The notes: a model not told the origin generated them from the letters alone. A stretch of 64,000 bases of DNA from an uncultured Lachnospiraceae bacterium (GCA_910586315.1 CAJUIP010000013.1:1-64000), one strand, 5' to 3'; positions 1-8,335 are shown, counted from the first letter of the stretch. Translations and numbers: made by a program.

Positions 1-53
1 AGAGCATCTGCCTTACAAGCAGAGGGTCATAGGTTCGAGCCCTATAGGCCCCA
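1..53 (+). tRNA. tRNA-Val (anticodon TAC), 5' part missing
   Basis: The window opens inside this tRNA. The anticodon stem TCTGC/GCAGA encloses the loop CTTACAA, giving anticodon TAC (reads GTA, valine). The T arm ATAGG-TTCGAGC-CCTAT is followed by the acceptor 3' strand AGGCCCC and discriminator A53. CCA is not encoded. About 20 nt of the 5' end lie before the window. Confidence 0.93.
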
Positions 54-86
54 TGGATAAAAAATATCAAACGTATTGTAGCATTT

Positions 87-170
87 GCCGGTGTGGCGGA
101 ATAGGCAGACGCAAGGGACTTAAAATCCCTCGGGGGCAACCCCGTACCGGTTCAAGTCCGGTCACCGGCA
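87..170 (+). tRNA. tRNA-Leu (anticodon TAA)
   Basis: This is an 84-nt type II tRNA. Acceptor strands GCCGGTG (87-93) and CACCGGC (163-169) pair. The anticodon stem AGGGA/TCCCT holds loop CTTAAAA with anticodon TAA. A long variable arm CGGGGGCAACCCCG and T arm ACCGG-TTCAAGT-CCGGT follow. CCA is not encoded. It is the last gene of the tRNA cluster that begins before the window. Confidence 0.97.
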
Positions 171-175
171 CTTAA

Positions 176-203
176 AAAGTCTTGAGAGATCAAGGCTTTT
201 TTT
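176..203 (+). terminator. Rho-independent terminator after tRNA-Leu
   Basis: A ten-base stem AAAGTCTTGA / TCAAGGCTTT (one G-U pair) with a GAGA tetraloop runs straight into a T tract six bases after the tRNA end. It closes the tRNA cluster. Confidence 0.9.
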
Positions 204-230
204 GTTTGCTTCATAGAAAAGATCTTGACT

Positions 231-311
231 TCACAGGAAAGCTCTTGTTGTGTTAATTCATAAAAGTAAGATGGAAGAAAGCCTTTTCCACGAAACAAAA
301 AGCACTTCGTG
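231..311. repeat. Interspersed repeat, copy 1
   Basis: About 80 bp of intergenic DNA that aligns along its length with 61983-62062 (for example TCACAGGAAAG vs TCATAGGAAAG, then TGTTAAT and TAAAAG in both). It ends in a near-identical block CACGAAACAAAAAGCA followed by TTCGTG. CACGAA and TTCGTG can pair as a short hairpin. No function is known to me; neither copy has a convincing reading frame. Confidence 0.7.
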
Positions 312-369
312 TTTAAGATCGCACTGCGGCGGAAAGGGAGATGCAGGATTCTTTTTCCTATAAATGAGG

Positions 370-398
370 TTGCGAAAAGAGACAAGAACCGATAAAAT
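370..398 (+). promoter_or_regulatory. Candidate sigma-A promoter for the YtcJ-type gene
   Basis: TTGCGA (370-375) and TAAAAT (393-398) are separated by 17 bases, 35 nt upstream of the start codon at 433. Positions and spacing fit a vegetative promoter; called from sequence only. Confidence 0.5.
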
Positions 399-432
399 AG
401 AGATAAGTATTTAATCGGGAAGGAGAGGAAAA

Positions 433-2061
433 ATGAGCAGGATGGTTTTAGTAAATGGAAAGATTTACGTAGACCGCGGCGTGTTTGCAGAGGCAGTGTA
501 TGCAGAAAATGACAGGATCCGTGCCGTTGGGAAAAACCAGGAGATTTTGGAAACGGCAGGGGAAGCCGAGATCATTGATTTGCAGGGAAAAACAGTGATT
601 CCCGGCCTTAACGACAGCCACATGCATCTTTTGAATGTGGGAATGGGATTTGCCCAGGCAAAGATCGCCGGGGTGGCTTCCGTGACCGAGTTAATTGACT
701 GTGTGCGGGGATTTATAAAAGAGCATCCGGAGGAGGCGAAGAATGGAATTCTGAGCAAAGGATGGAACCAGGATTTGTTTACGGACGAGAGACGAATGCC
801 GACCCGCTATGATCTGGACCAGATTTCAACGGAAATCCCGATTGTGCTGAAGCGCGTCTGCGGTCATGTGGCCTCCGCCAACAGCAGGGTGATTGAGCTT
901 CTGGGGCTGGATGAGACGATGGTTCATGTGGACGGCGGAACCATTGAAACGGATGAAAACGGCAGACCCAATGGAATCTTCACAGAAAATGCCGTTGAAC
1001 TTGCGGCAGATCTGATTCCTAAATATACGCTGGAAGATAATAAACGGTTATTTCTCCGGGCGGCGGACTATGCGCTGGCCCATGGAGTTACCAGTGTGCA
1101 GTCCAACGACGTTGGGAACGGGCAGCTCCCTATGGAGGATGTTTTCCGGCTGCTCCATGAAGTTTACGACGCCGGCCTTTGTAAGCTCCGCTACCGTCAC
1201 CAGGTCTGTGTCCATTCGGTGGAGGAATTTAAAAATTATGTGGAGAGCGGAGAATTTAAAACAGGCGTTTATGAGAATCCTAAAATGCTGGCTCTGGGGC
1301 CGGTAAAGCTTTTTAAGGACGGCTCTCTGGGCGGAAGAACGGCAGCCATGCGAAAGGGATATCTGGACGATCCGGAAAATTATGGCGTGGAGGCCAGAAG
1401 CAACGAAGAAATGGAGGTTATCTGCCGGATGGCGGACAAGGCAGGAATTCAGGTGGTGACTCATGTGATTGGAGATAAGGCCATAGAGGACGTGCTTGGA
1501 AATTATGAGCATGTCCTTCGTGACGGAAAAAACCCGCTGCGCCATGCCCTGATTCATTGTCAGATTACCGACAGGCCCTTGTTGGAGCGGATTGCGAAAA
1601 ATGATGTTCTGGTGGCTTATCAGCCCATTTTCCTGGACTATGACATGCATGTGGTAACCAGCCGGTGCGGGGAGGCTCTTTCTTCTACCTCCTATGCCTT
1701 TAAGACTGCGAAGGAGCTGGGAATCCATGTTTCCTATGGAACGGATTCTCCGGTGGAAGACTTAAATCCCTTCCCGAATTTGTATTCTGCCATTACAAGG
1801 AAGGACAAAAACGGATACCCGGAAAGGGGATTTTATCCCGAGGAGTGCGTGGATGTTTCTGATGCCATTGACGCTTACACGGCGGGCTCGGCCTACAATG
1901 AGTTTAGTGAAGACTTTAAAGGGCGCATCAAACCGGGATATCTGGCGGACATGGTTGTCCTTGACCGGGATATTTTTACCTGCGATCCCATGGAAATCCG
2001 GAATATTTTGCCAGAGATGACCATTGTGGGCGGGAACGTCGTTTATAAGAGACAGAGATAA
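433..2061 (+). CDS. YtcJ-type metal-dependent amidohydrolase
   Basis: A 542-residue cytoplasmic protein of the amidohydrolase superfamily, YtcJ branch, expected to hydrolyse an amide or related bond in a small molecule; the substrate is unknown. The N-terminal beta-sandwich strand ends in the metal-binding HxH of NDSHMH (H63, H65). Further likely ligands are H344 in VTHVIGDKA and the late aspartate D438 in YGTDSP. The C-terminal GYLADMVVLD strand is typical of the family. ATG 433 follows a GGAGAGG ribosome-binding site and length is normal. It sits upstream of a PPOX protein and two M20 amidohydrolases, so a role in scavenging amide-linked compounds is possible, but nothing in the sequence fixes it. 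Confidence 0.9.
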   Translation: MSRMVLVNGKIYVDRGVFAEAVYAENDRIRAVGKNQEILETAGEAEIIDLQGKTVIPGLNDSHMHLLNVGMGFAQAKIAGVASVTELIDCVRGFIKEHPEEAKNGILSKGWNQDLFTDERRMPTRYDLDQISTEIPIVLKRVCGHVASANSRVIELLGLDETMVHVDGGTIETDENGRPNGIFTENAVELAADLIPKYTLEDNKRLFLRAADYALAHGVTSVQSNDVGNGQLPMEDVFRLLHEVYDAGLCKLRYRHQVCVHSVEEFKNYVESGEFKTGVYENPKMLALGPVKLFKDGSLGGRTAAMRKGYLDDPENYGVEARSNEEMEVICRMADKAGIQVVTHVIGDKAIEDVLGNYEHVLRDGKNPLRHALIHCQITDRPLLERIAKNDVLVAYQPIFLDYDMHVVTSRCGEALSSTSYAFKTAKELGIHVSYGTDSPVEDLNPFPNLYSAITRKDKNGYPERGFYPEECVDVSDAIDAYTAGSAYNEFSEDFKGRIKPGYLADMVVLDRDIFTCDPMEIRNILPEMTIVGGNVVYKRQR

Positions 2062-2072
2062 CCGTTCAGACA

Positions 2073-2098
2073 GGTCTGCGCGGTTCTCCGCGCTGACC
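2073..2098 (+). repeat. GC-rich hairpin repeat (copy 1)
   Basis: GGTC-t-GCGCGG / CCGCGC-t-GACC with a TTCT loop lies 12 nt after the YtcJ stop codon. No T tract follows, so it may work as an mRNA 3'-end stabiliser or weak terminator. The flanks (GACAGGTCTGCG, CGCTGACCG) recur at 20646-20674 over the end of the barnase gene. The block is preceded by ATAACCGTTCAG, which resembles the GTAACAGTTCA repeat family seen elsewhere in the window. Confidence 0.6.
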
Positions 2099-2237
2099 GT
2101 ACGAAGACGCAGCGGCCGTGGGCATATGGCCCTTTACATTCTATTGCGGTTGGCCCCTGATAAGCGTCATTGGCGCCTGGGACCGCGAAGGGGTTCTAAA
2201 CGGCCGTATGCGGCAACAAGGATTGGAGGAAACCTGT

Positions 2238-2726
2238 ATGAGACGAAAGGACAGAGAGCTTACGGACATGGCGGAAATTTTTGAGATTGTAAAACGGGAA
2301 ACTGTCTGTACCGTGGCTTTTTGCGAGGAACCGTTTCCGTATCTGATTCCGTTAAATTATGGAGCCAGAATGGAAGAGGGAAAGCTGGCGCTTTATTTCC
2401 ATGGGGCGGCCCAGGGGACAAAGCTTGAATTGTTAAAAAAGAACCCCCGCGTTTCTTTCTCGATATTTGGTGAAAATAAAATAAAACTTGTCAGGGAACA
2501 TGCCTGTAAGTCCAGCACCAGTTTTGAGAGCGTATGTGGAAGCGGAACCGCAGAGATTATCATAGAACCGGAGAAAAAGCGGGAAGGCCTGACGGTGATC
2601 ATGAATCATATTGGCGCTCCGGAAGGCATTTCTTATGATGAAGCCGGATTTTCGGAGCAGGAGACGCAGGCTGTAACGGTTTGGAAAATTACGGCGGAGT
2701 CGGTGACTGGAAAACGCCATTCGTAA
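2238..2726 (+). CDS. PPOX-fold (pyridoxamine 5'-phosphate oxidase family) flavoprotein, NimA-like
   Basis: A 162-residue protein of the flavin-binding split-barrel fold. Family hallmarks visible are the early strand TVAFCEEPFPYLIPLNYG, the strand KLALYFHGAAQGTKLELL and the following NPRVSFSIFG; these match the NimA/YwrO-like group of small flavoproteins (nitroimidazole reductase relatives). The ATG at 2238 is chosen because GGAGGA sits 7 nt upstream; an in-frame upstream ATG at 2118 would add 40 residues with no family resemblance and lacks a good site. Specific substrate unknown. It probably shares an operon with the genes on either side, although a hairpin separates it from each. Confidence 0.85.
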   Translation: MRRKDRELTDMAEIFEIVKRETVCTVAFCEEPFPYLIPLNYGARMEEGKLALYFHGAAQGTKLELLKKNPRVSFSIFGENKIKLVREHACKSSTSFESVCGSGTAEIIIEPEKKREGLTVIMNHIGAPEGISYDEAGFSEQETQAVTVWKITAESVTGKRHS

Positions 2727-2738
2727 TAATGAAAAACA

Positions 2739-2757
2739 GTAACCGCTGAACGGTTAC
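2739..2757 (+). repeat. Palindromic hairpin GTAACCG/CGGTTAC
   Basis: A perfect 7-bp inverted repeat, GTAACCG-ctgaa-CGGTTAC, stands between the PPOX gene and the first M20 gene. It has no T tract, so it is a poor terminator. Its core resembles the GTAACAGTTCA ... TGAACTGTTAC repeat ends found at 8091 and 8228. Confidence 0.6.
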
Positions 2758-2786
2758 GAAAAATATAAAAAGAGAGAGGTATGGAT

Positions 2787-4223
2787 ATGGGAACAGATTT
2801 CAGAGCTGCAATTTCAGAGATTTTGGAGCAGAGAACAGGGGAGTATACGAAAATCAGCGATACCATTTGGGAGTACGCGGAGCCCAGGTTTCAGGAACGG
2901 GATTCTTCCAGAATCCAGCAGGAATATTTAATGTCCCGGGGATTCTCCATCAAAGTTGGTCTGGCCGGGGAAGATACGGCGTTTATTGCCGAGTACGGGA
3001 GCGGGAAGCCGGTGCTGGCGTTTCTGGGAGAGTTTGATGCCTTATCCAGTCTTCAGCAGGAGGCGGACCAGGTGACGCGCTGCCCGATTGAAGGGAAGGA
3101 CAATGGACATGGCTGCGGCCATCATCTTCTCGGTACAGCGTCGCTGGCGGCCGCAGAAGCTTTAAAGATTTATATGGAAGAAAACCGCCTTTCCGGCACA
3201 ATCCGGTACTATGGCTGCCCTGCGGAGGAGAATGCAGGAGGAAAGGCCTACCTGGTGCGGGACGGGTACTTCGACGATTGTGATATTGCCCTTACCTGGC
3301 ATCCCTATACCATGAACAAGGTCATGAAGGGAGGGTTCCATCTGGCTAATTTCCGGGTATTCTTTACCTTCCATGGAATTTCTTCCCATGCGGCGGGAGC
3401 GCCGGAGCTTGGAAGGTCTGCCCTTGACGCGGTGGAGATCATGGACATTGGCGTCAACTATATGAGAGAGCACATGATTGATGCGGCCAGAGTCCACGGG
3501 GCGATTACAAATTCCGGGGGAATCGCTCCCAATGTCATTCCGTCAGAGGCACAGATTCTGTATGCGATCCGTGCGCCGAAGGTCACGCAGGTGCAGAAGC
3601 TGTTTGAGAGAATGTGCGATATTGCAAAGGGCGCGGCGTTAATTACTGGAACTACGGTGGAGATTAAACAGGTGGCCGCCTATTCGAATCTGGTTGACAA
3701 TGAAACGCTTGATAATTTGATTCAGGAAAATTTAGAGCATGTTATTCCGGTGGGCTTTACAGAGGAAGAGCTCGCTTATGCGAAAAAATTCCAGCAGGTC
3801 ATCACAGACCTTGATAAAGAAGGATTGAAAGCTACAGCCGCAAATATCGGAGGCAAGGAGAGGAGAAAGGAACTTCTGGAGACGCCTCTCTGGGATTTCA
3901 TCGTGGATAAGAATTCTGCCTACGGCGGAGGCGGCTCGACGGATGTGGGCGATGTGAGCTGGGTAGTTCCGGTGGGACATGTCTATACGAACTGCTATGC
4001 GGCGGGAACCGCGCTCCATTCCTGGCAGGCTGTGGCACAGGGAAAGGCTTCCGCGGCCCATAAGGGCATGATGGCGGCCGCCAGGGTTCTGGCTTATACA
4101 GGGGCGGAGCTTTTGATGAAGCCGGAGCTGGTGGAACAGGCGAAGGCAGACTGGAAGGAAGAGCTGGATGGAGAGGTGTACCCCAATCCGCTTCCGAAGG
4201 ATTTAAAGCCGTCTATCTGGTAA
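2787..4223 (+). CDS. M20-family amidohydrolase, AbgB-like (tandem copy 1)
   Basis: A 478-residue member of the M20D peptidase/amidohydrolase family, closest in pattern to aminobenzoyl-glutamate hydrolase subunit B. Visible motifs are FLGEFDAL, the metal-binding NGHGCGHHLLGTASL (about residues 106-120), CPAEENAGGKA, and the dimerisation-domain segment FHGISSHAAGAPELGRSALD. The late GGGGSTDVGDVSW provides the last ligands. Start: GAGAGAGG at 2771-2779 is almost touching ATG 2781 but 8 nt before ATG 2787, which also aligns with the paralogue; 2781 remains possible. The gene immediately downstream is a close copy. No AbgA or AbgT partner is nearby, so folate breakdown is not implied. Confidence 0.9.
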   Translation: MGTDFRAAISEILEQRTGEYTKISDTIWEYAEPRFQERDSSRIQQEYLMSRGFSIKVGLAGEDTAFIAEYGSGKPVLAFLGEFDALSSLQQEADQVTRCPIEGKDNGHGCGHHLLGTASLAAAEALKIYMEENRLSGTIRYYGCPAEENAGGKAYLVRDGYFDDCDIALTWHPYTMNKVMKGGFHLANFRVFFTFHGISSHAAGAPELGRSALDAVEIMDIGVNYMREHMIDAARVHGAITNSGGIAPNVIPSEAQILYAIRAPKVTQVQKLFERMCDIAKGAALITGTTVEIKQVAAYSNLVDNETLDNLIQENLEHVIPVGFTEEELAYAKKFQQVITDLDKEGLKATAANIGGKERRKELLETPLWDFIVDKNSAYGGGGSTDVGDVSWVVPVGHVYTNCYAAGTALHSWQAVAQGKASAAHKGMMAAARVLAYTGAELLMKPELVEQAKADWKEELDGEVYPNPLPKDLKPSIW

Positions 4224-4315
4224 GAGAAAAAGGGAATCGTGCAAACGGTATCTGAATTATTACAGAAAAAGGAATGTCATGATAAGGGCATGGGATGGTT
4301 ACAAAGGAGTTATAT

Positions 4316-5752
4316 ATGGAAAGAGACTTTAGAACAGCGATCAACGACCTGATCGAACAAAGAAAACAGACATATACGGATATGAGCGACGAAATCTGGG
4401 AATACGCAGAACCCAGATTTCAGGAATGGAGTTCCTCCAGAATCCAGCAGGAGTACTTAAAGTCCAGAGGATTTTCAATACGCTTTGACCTGGCGGGAGA
4501 GGCGACGGCTTTTATTGCGGAATATGGAAGCGGAAAGCCGGTACTGGCGTTTCTTGGAGAGTTTGACGCGTTATCCAGCCTTCAGCAGGAGGCGGACCAG
4601 ACGACGCGCTGTCCGATTGAGGGGAAGGCCAACGGGCATGGCTGCGGCCATCATCTTCTTGGTACGGCCTCTCTGGCCGCGGCGGATGCTTTGAAATCTT
4701 ATATGGAAGAGAATCATTGCTCCGGCACGATCCGCTATTACGGGTGCCCGGCAGAGGAAAATGCCGGAGGAAAGGCCTATCTGGTCCGGGACGGATTTTT
4801 TGACGACTGCGACGCGGCCATCACCTGGCATCCCGACACCACCAATAAAACCATGTCCGACGATAAATTCCTGGCCAATTTCCGGGTGTTTTTTACCTTC
4901 CATGGAATTTCTTCCCATGCGGCGGGAGCGCCGGAGCTGGGACGGTCCGCCCTGGATGCGGTGGAAATCATGGATATCGGCGTCAATTATATGAGAGAGC
5001 ATATGATGGATGAGGCCAGAGTTCACGGAGCCATCACCAACACCGGGGGAATCGCCCCCAATGTGATTCCGTCGGAAGCCCAGATTCTTTACGCGATCCG
5101 TGCGCCGAAGGTCACGCAGGTGAAAAAGCTGTATGAGAGAATGTGCGACATTGCAAAGGGCGCGGCCCTGATTACCGGAACTACGGTGGAGATTAAGCAG
5201 GTGGCGGCCTATTCCAATGTGATCGGAAATCCTGCGCTGGAGAGCGTCATGGACGAAAATCTAAGGCATTTTGTTCCTATTGGCTATACAGAGGAAGAGC
5301 TTGCTTATGCGGCGAAGTTTAAGGAGGCGGTTACGGAGCTGGATAAAGAAGGCCTTAAAGACATGATTAACGCTCTGGCGGATAAGGACAAAAAGAAAGA
5401 AATCATGGAGATGCCGCTTCTGGATTTTGTTCTGGACAAAAAGTTCACCTTTGGCGGCGGCGGTTCCACGGATGTGGGCGATGTGAGCTGGGTGGTTCCC
5501 ACCGCGCAGGTGAATGTGAATTGTTATGCGGCAGGAACGGCCCTGCATTCCTGGCAGGCCGTGGCGCAGGGAAAGGCATCTGTGGCCCATAAGGGCATGC
5601 TTGCAGCGGCCAAGGTCATGGCCTGTACGGGCGCAGAGCTTCTGGAAAAGCCAGAACTTTTGGTGCAGGCGAAAAAAGACTGGGAAGAGGCGCTGGACGG
5701 CGAAACGTATCCCAATCCTCTTCCGGCGGATGTAGTTCCGGCCATATGGTGA
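4316..5752 (+). CDS. M20-family amidohydrolase, AbgB-like (tandem copy 2)
   Basis: A 478-residue paralogue of the preceding gene, of the same length when both are started at the internal ATG. Long stretches are identical (for example around GKPVLAFLGEFDALSSLQQE and HAAGAPELGRSALDAVEIMD), while the segment before the final metal-binding block (about residues 310-385) has diverged. This points to a recent tandem duplication with change concentrated near the substrate lid. Start ATG 4316 has AAAGGAGT 5 nt upstream; an upstream ATG at 4295 has no site. The 92-nt gap between copies contains no obvious promoter, so they are probably cotranscribed. Confidence 0.9.
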   Translation: MERDFRTAINDLIEQRKQTYTDMSDEIWEYAEPRFQEWSSSRIQQEYLKSRGFSIRFDLAGEATAFIAEYGSGKPVLAFLGEFDALSSLQQEADQTTRCPIEGKANGHGCGHHLLGTASLAAADALKSYMEENHCSGTIRYYGCPAEENAGGKAYLVRDGFFDDCDAAITWHPDTTNKTMSDDKFLANFRVFFTFHGISSHAAGAPELGRSALDAVEIMDIGVNYMREHMMDEARVHGAITNTGGIAPNVIPSEAQILYAIRAPKVTQVKKLYERMCDIAKGAALITGTTVEIKQVAAYSNVIGNPALESVMDENLRHFVPIGYTEEELAYAAKFKEAVTELDKEGLKDMINALADKDKKKEIMEMPLLDFVLDKKFTFGGGGSTDVGDVSWVVPTAQVNVNCYAAGTALHSWQAVAQGKASVAHKGMLAAAKVMACTGAELLEKPELLVQAKKDWEEALDGETYPNPLPADVVPAIW

Positions 5753-5878
5753 TGAAAATTGTAAAGAGCCCAGCTCTGAATTCTTACAGAACTGAGCTGC
5801 TGCCGTCGCTGCTGTTGCTTGCAGGAATTTTGTGAATGTATCAGCATTTGTCCGCTTAAAATTGTCTGTGACTAGGAG

Positions 5879-5981
5879 GATGAGGCTGTTGCGAAATAGG
5901 AAATTTTATCAAAATATAGTATACTGTTCTTGAACAGGGCCTATATCTTGTTTGAAAAGCTTATTTTGCGACAGCCTCATC
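5879..5981. repeat. 103-bp element with 20-bp inverted terminal repeats
   Basis: The left arm (5879-5898, GATGAGGCTGTTGCGAAATA) and right arm (5962-5981) are inverted copies with two differences, enclosing an AT-rich 63-bp core. It lies between convergent genes (M20 copy 2 and the PrpR-like regulator). It could be a small non-autonomous mobile element (MITE) or a decayed insertion-sequence end; a bidirectional terminator is less likely because neither arm has a good T tract. A smaller hairpin AGCTC...GAGCT lies at about 5770-5796. Confidence 0.65.
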
Positions 5982-6010
5982 TTTGTTTATGCCGTATTGC
6001 AGCCTTCCTC

Positions 6011-7801
6011 TTAACTGTTTAGAACGCGCCATAGGGTTGTACGGCTGATCCCAAGCCGTTTTGCGGCAGAGGTTTGGTTGCCCCCGCATTCTTCCAGCAC
6101 AAGCTTCATGATCTCTCTGTTCATTTCTTCCAGGGTCCTGTTTAAATCGAAACGCCCTGGCGCCTGAAGTTCTCCCTGTATATGGACTACGGGAGACGTA
6201 TTCTCCAGTTTCAAAACTCTTTGAACTGTTTCCAGAGAGATAATTGGTGTTGGCGTGAGGGTGGCAAGCTCCTGAAGAACGCGCTTCATTTGGGAGTAGT
6301 TGTGAGGCCATGGGAAGGCCTGCATGAGCTGCACTGCATCTGGCTCCATGCCCAGAACCTCGTGGGCCTGGGACACGTTTAACTGGTTCAGGTACAGAGA
6401 GATCATGGCAGGGATGTGCTTTACCTGTTCTCTCAGGGGCGGCAGATAAAGCTTTAAGCAGCAGAGTGTGTCAAGGAACTCGGACGCGGCATCAGGGAGC
6501 CGGACATCGTTTGTACAGACACAGGAGAAGATGACACGATTTCTGCGGCATACTTCCATTCCAGTGAGCGTTGCCAAAAGAAAACGCCTCTGCTCCAGGG
6601 ACAAGTCGGACAGGTGAGAGATAAACAGCGTGTTCTCCGACTGAGCAAAAGGAGAGCTGTGGCTGCTTTGCAAAAACTCCCAGGTTTTGTCATTTAAGAG
6701 AGCGCAGTTGATGGACACCATGGGATGATGATGGATGGGGCCTCTGGTATAGAGAATGGCAGCTACCTGTTCCTTGCCGACCCCTTCTTCTCCTAAGAGC
6801 ATGATAGGCTGCTGGGACAGATTCAGGCGCCCGATGTCCTTTTCCAGGGTGGCAACGGTTCCGGTGATGCTGTAAAAAGCATCATAAAAAGACTGCAGCG
6901 CCTCCTGGCAGGTGTAGTAGCTGATTCCGCAGCGGCTTGAGGAGAGGGGAGCTTTATTTCTGGAAATATAAAAGGTTGTGTAAGGATTATCATCGACGGA
7001 GAAGCGTTGGGCTTTGACCGTGTAGAGAGTACCTCCCAGAGATTTTACGATACGGCTGGGAGCTTCGGCGCTGCAGTTGTCGATTTCATTTACCAGCATA
7101 TCCAGAACGGCTGCAGAATTTTCGCTGTCCATGGTAGAGAAATAAAGCTGTTTGTTTTGATCGAAAACCACGGTTTCTGTGGACTGGGCGCCGATGACTT
7201 CCCGGAGAAAATGATTTTCTGCCTGAAGCTGGCGGAGATTGCTGCACAGGGCCAAAGCGTCATCAAAGGCGTTGGAAATGCTTTCTGCCCCTGAAGTGAT
7301 AAGAATAGCGTTGAGTCCCATCTCTTTTGCGGTAGTTGTGGCGACCATGTCACAGAGGATGGCCTGATAGCCCTCTTTTGATACGCGGTTTAAAATATCT
7401 TGCACTTCACTGCTGTCGTGGATGGTAAACGGGTGCAGCGGAATAGACAAAAGGTCTGCCAAAACATCAGCGTTATCTGTAATGTTGGAAAAGCCCACAA
7501 TGGCATGCTTGGAGGAAAAGTTTTCGGCCAGATGGAGCGCCCGGAGAATGTCGTATTCCGAAATGGGAATATCAATGACAGGAAGGGAAACCTTTTCCCG
7601 GAGCATTTGCGCGGTCCCACCGCGGGAGATAATTACATCGTAATCGGCATGGAAATTGTTCTGTGCCATTTCCACACCCTTTTGAAGGTCGCCGACCACC
7701 ACATCAAGTTCAATCTGCGGATATGAGGCGGCAGCCACCTTTGCCATCAGAGAGCGCATCCCGGCATAAGGGGCTACGCCTAAAATTCGAATCTTTCTCA
7801 T
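6011..7801 (-). CDS. PrpR-N / AAA+ / Fis-type transcriptional regulator with degenerate ATPase
   Basis: A 596-residue regulator. Residues 1-185 form a PrpR-N-type sensor (start MRKIRILGVAPYAGM; DYDVIISRGGTAQML), known to bind small organic-acid ligands. Residues about 205-285 look PAS-like. Residues 320-530 are an NtrC-type AAA+ domain, and 555-594 a Fis-family helix-turn-helix (GGNQTSAAKRLGISRTTLW). The Walker A loop is GEEGVGKE (337-344). The GAFTGA loop that contacts sigma-54 is absent, and the Walker B aspartates are lost (TLFISHLSD at 391-399). So it probably does not activate sigma-54 RNA polymerase and may act as a classical repressor or activator, as TyrR does. ATG 7801 has GGGAGGA upstream. 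It is transcribed away from the sugar-acid operon, which it likely controls. Confidence 0.85.
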   Translation of the reverse strand: MRKIRILGVAPYAGMRSLMAKVAAASYPQIELDVVVGDLQKGVEMAQNNFHADYDVIISRGGTAQMLREKVSLPVIDIPISEYDILRALHLAENFSSKHAIVGFSNITDNADVLADLLSIPLHPFTIHDSSEVQDILNRVSKEGYQAILCDMVATTTAKEMGLNAILITSGAESISNAFDDALALCSNLRQLQAENHFLREVIGAQSTETVVFDQNKQLYFSTMDSENSAAVLDMLVNEIDNCSAEAPSRIVKSLGGTLYTVKAQRFSVDDNPYTTFYISRNKAPLSSSRCGISYYTCQEALQSFYDAFYSITGTVATLEKDIGRLNLSQQPIMLLGEEGVGKEQVAAILYTRGPIHHHPMVSINCALLNDKTWEFLQSSHSSPFAQSENTLFISHLSDLSLEQRRFLLATLTGMEVCRRNRVIFSCVCTNDVRLPDAASEFLDTLCCLKLYLPPLREQVKHIPAMISLYLNQLNVSQAHEVLGMEPDAVQLMQAFPWPHNYSQMKRVLQELATLTPTPIISLETVQRVLKLENTSPVVHIQGELQAPGRFDLNRTLEEMNREIMKLVLEECGGNQTSAAKRLGISRTTLWRVLNS

Positions 7802-8335
7802 CTGAAAATCCTCCCGATTGTTTCAATTAAGAACATTATAAAATCTGGAATAGGAAAAGTCCAGAGAAATCCGCTTGAATGTACATGCTTTATCAAAACC
7901 AAGTGGGAAATACCAGACAAAACTAAAATATAAAGTAGAATATTGAGCAAATATAATGAGAAAAAATGATTCAAAAATGAACGTTTTTTGCGTGAAATGA
8001 AAAAATATGAAAAAATCAACAAAACGTTTCAAAAATAAACAAGATTATCAGCAAAATACATAGAAAAAGCCCCACTGGCTTGGTAAAATAGTAACAGTTC
8101 AACCCCGTATCTTCTTGCCTGCGTACCGCAGATAAGAAGATGCGGCATCTGCCTTATGAAAATTTCGGATAAAAGCACTTATGAAAACAAGTTTTCAGCG
8201 AATTTTCACCCAGAATCTTCGCAAGGCTGAACTGTTACGCAAAACAGGACAAAAATAGAAACGGGACAGACAGGGAATTGTAAAAGCACCAATCAGGAGA
8301 TTCAAAATTGAACACATGGCAGGAAAGTGAAAAAT
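7802..8335. promoter_or_regulatory. Divergent control region between regulator and sugar-acid operon
   Basis: A 534-bp AT-rich gap between divergent genes. It holds related inverted tracts GAACGTTTTTTG (about 7980) and AAAACGTTTC (about 8020), candidates for an operator, and TAAAAT at about 8084 as a possible -10. No convincing TGGC-N7-TTGC sigma-54 promoter is visible, which agrees with the regulator lacking GAFTGA. Its downstream half is occupied by the inverted-repeat element at 8091-8238. Confidence 0.5.
8091..8238. repeat. 148-bp palindromic element (GTAACAGTTCA ends)
   Basis: An 11-bp perfect inverted terminal repeat, GTAACAGTTCA (8091-8101) and TGAACTGTTAC (8228-8238), bounds the element. 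Inside, CTTCTTGCCTGCG (8111-8123) and CGCAGATAAGAAG (8127-8139) form a second stem. Parts recur at 31061-31090, 32638-32666 and 55394-55422, so this looks like the fullest copy of an interspersed palindromic family. It lies in the 5' region of the sugar-acid operon. Confidence 0.65.

Noticed and set aside
152..385. 77-codon open frame on the - strand after tRNA-Leu
   Set aside because: Starts within repeat copy 1 and runs into the tRNA; the parallel frame in repeat copy 2 differs in length and has no ribosome-binding site. Treated as a repeat, not a gene.
1048..1728. 226-codon open frame on the - strand inside the YtcJ-type gene
   Set aside because: Antisense shadow of conserved amidohydrolase sequence; no family resemblance.
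2118..2237. N-terminal extension of the PPOX protein from ATG 2118
   Set aside because: No ribosome-binding site, residues unlike the family, and a good GGAGGA precedes ATG 2238.
2787..5752. Folate-fragment (p-aminobenzoyl-glutamate) utilisation cluster
   Set aside because: Only AbgB-like proteins are present; the AbgA partner and AbgT transporter are missing, so the pathway is not supported.
7802..8335. Sigma-54 promoter for the sugar-acid operon, expected from the NtrC-like regulator
   Set aside because: No TGGC-N7-TTGC element could be found and the regulator itself lacks GAFTGA.
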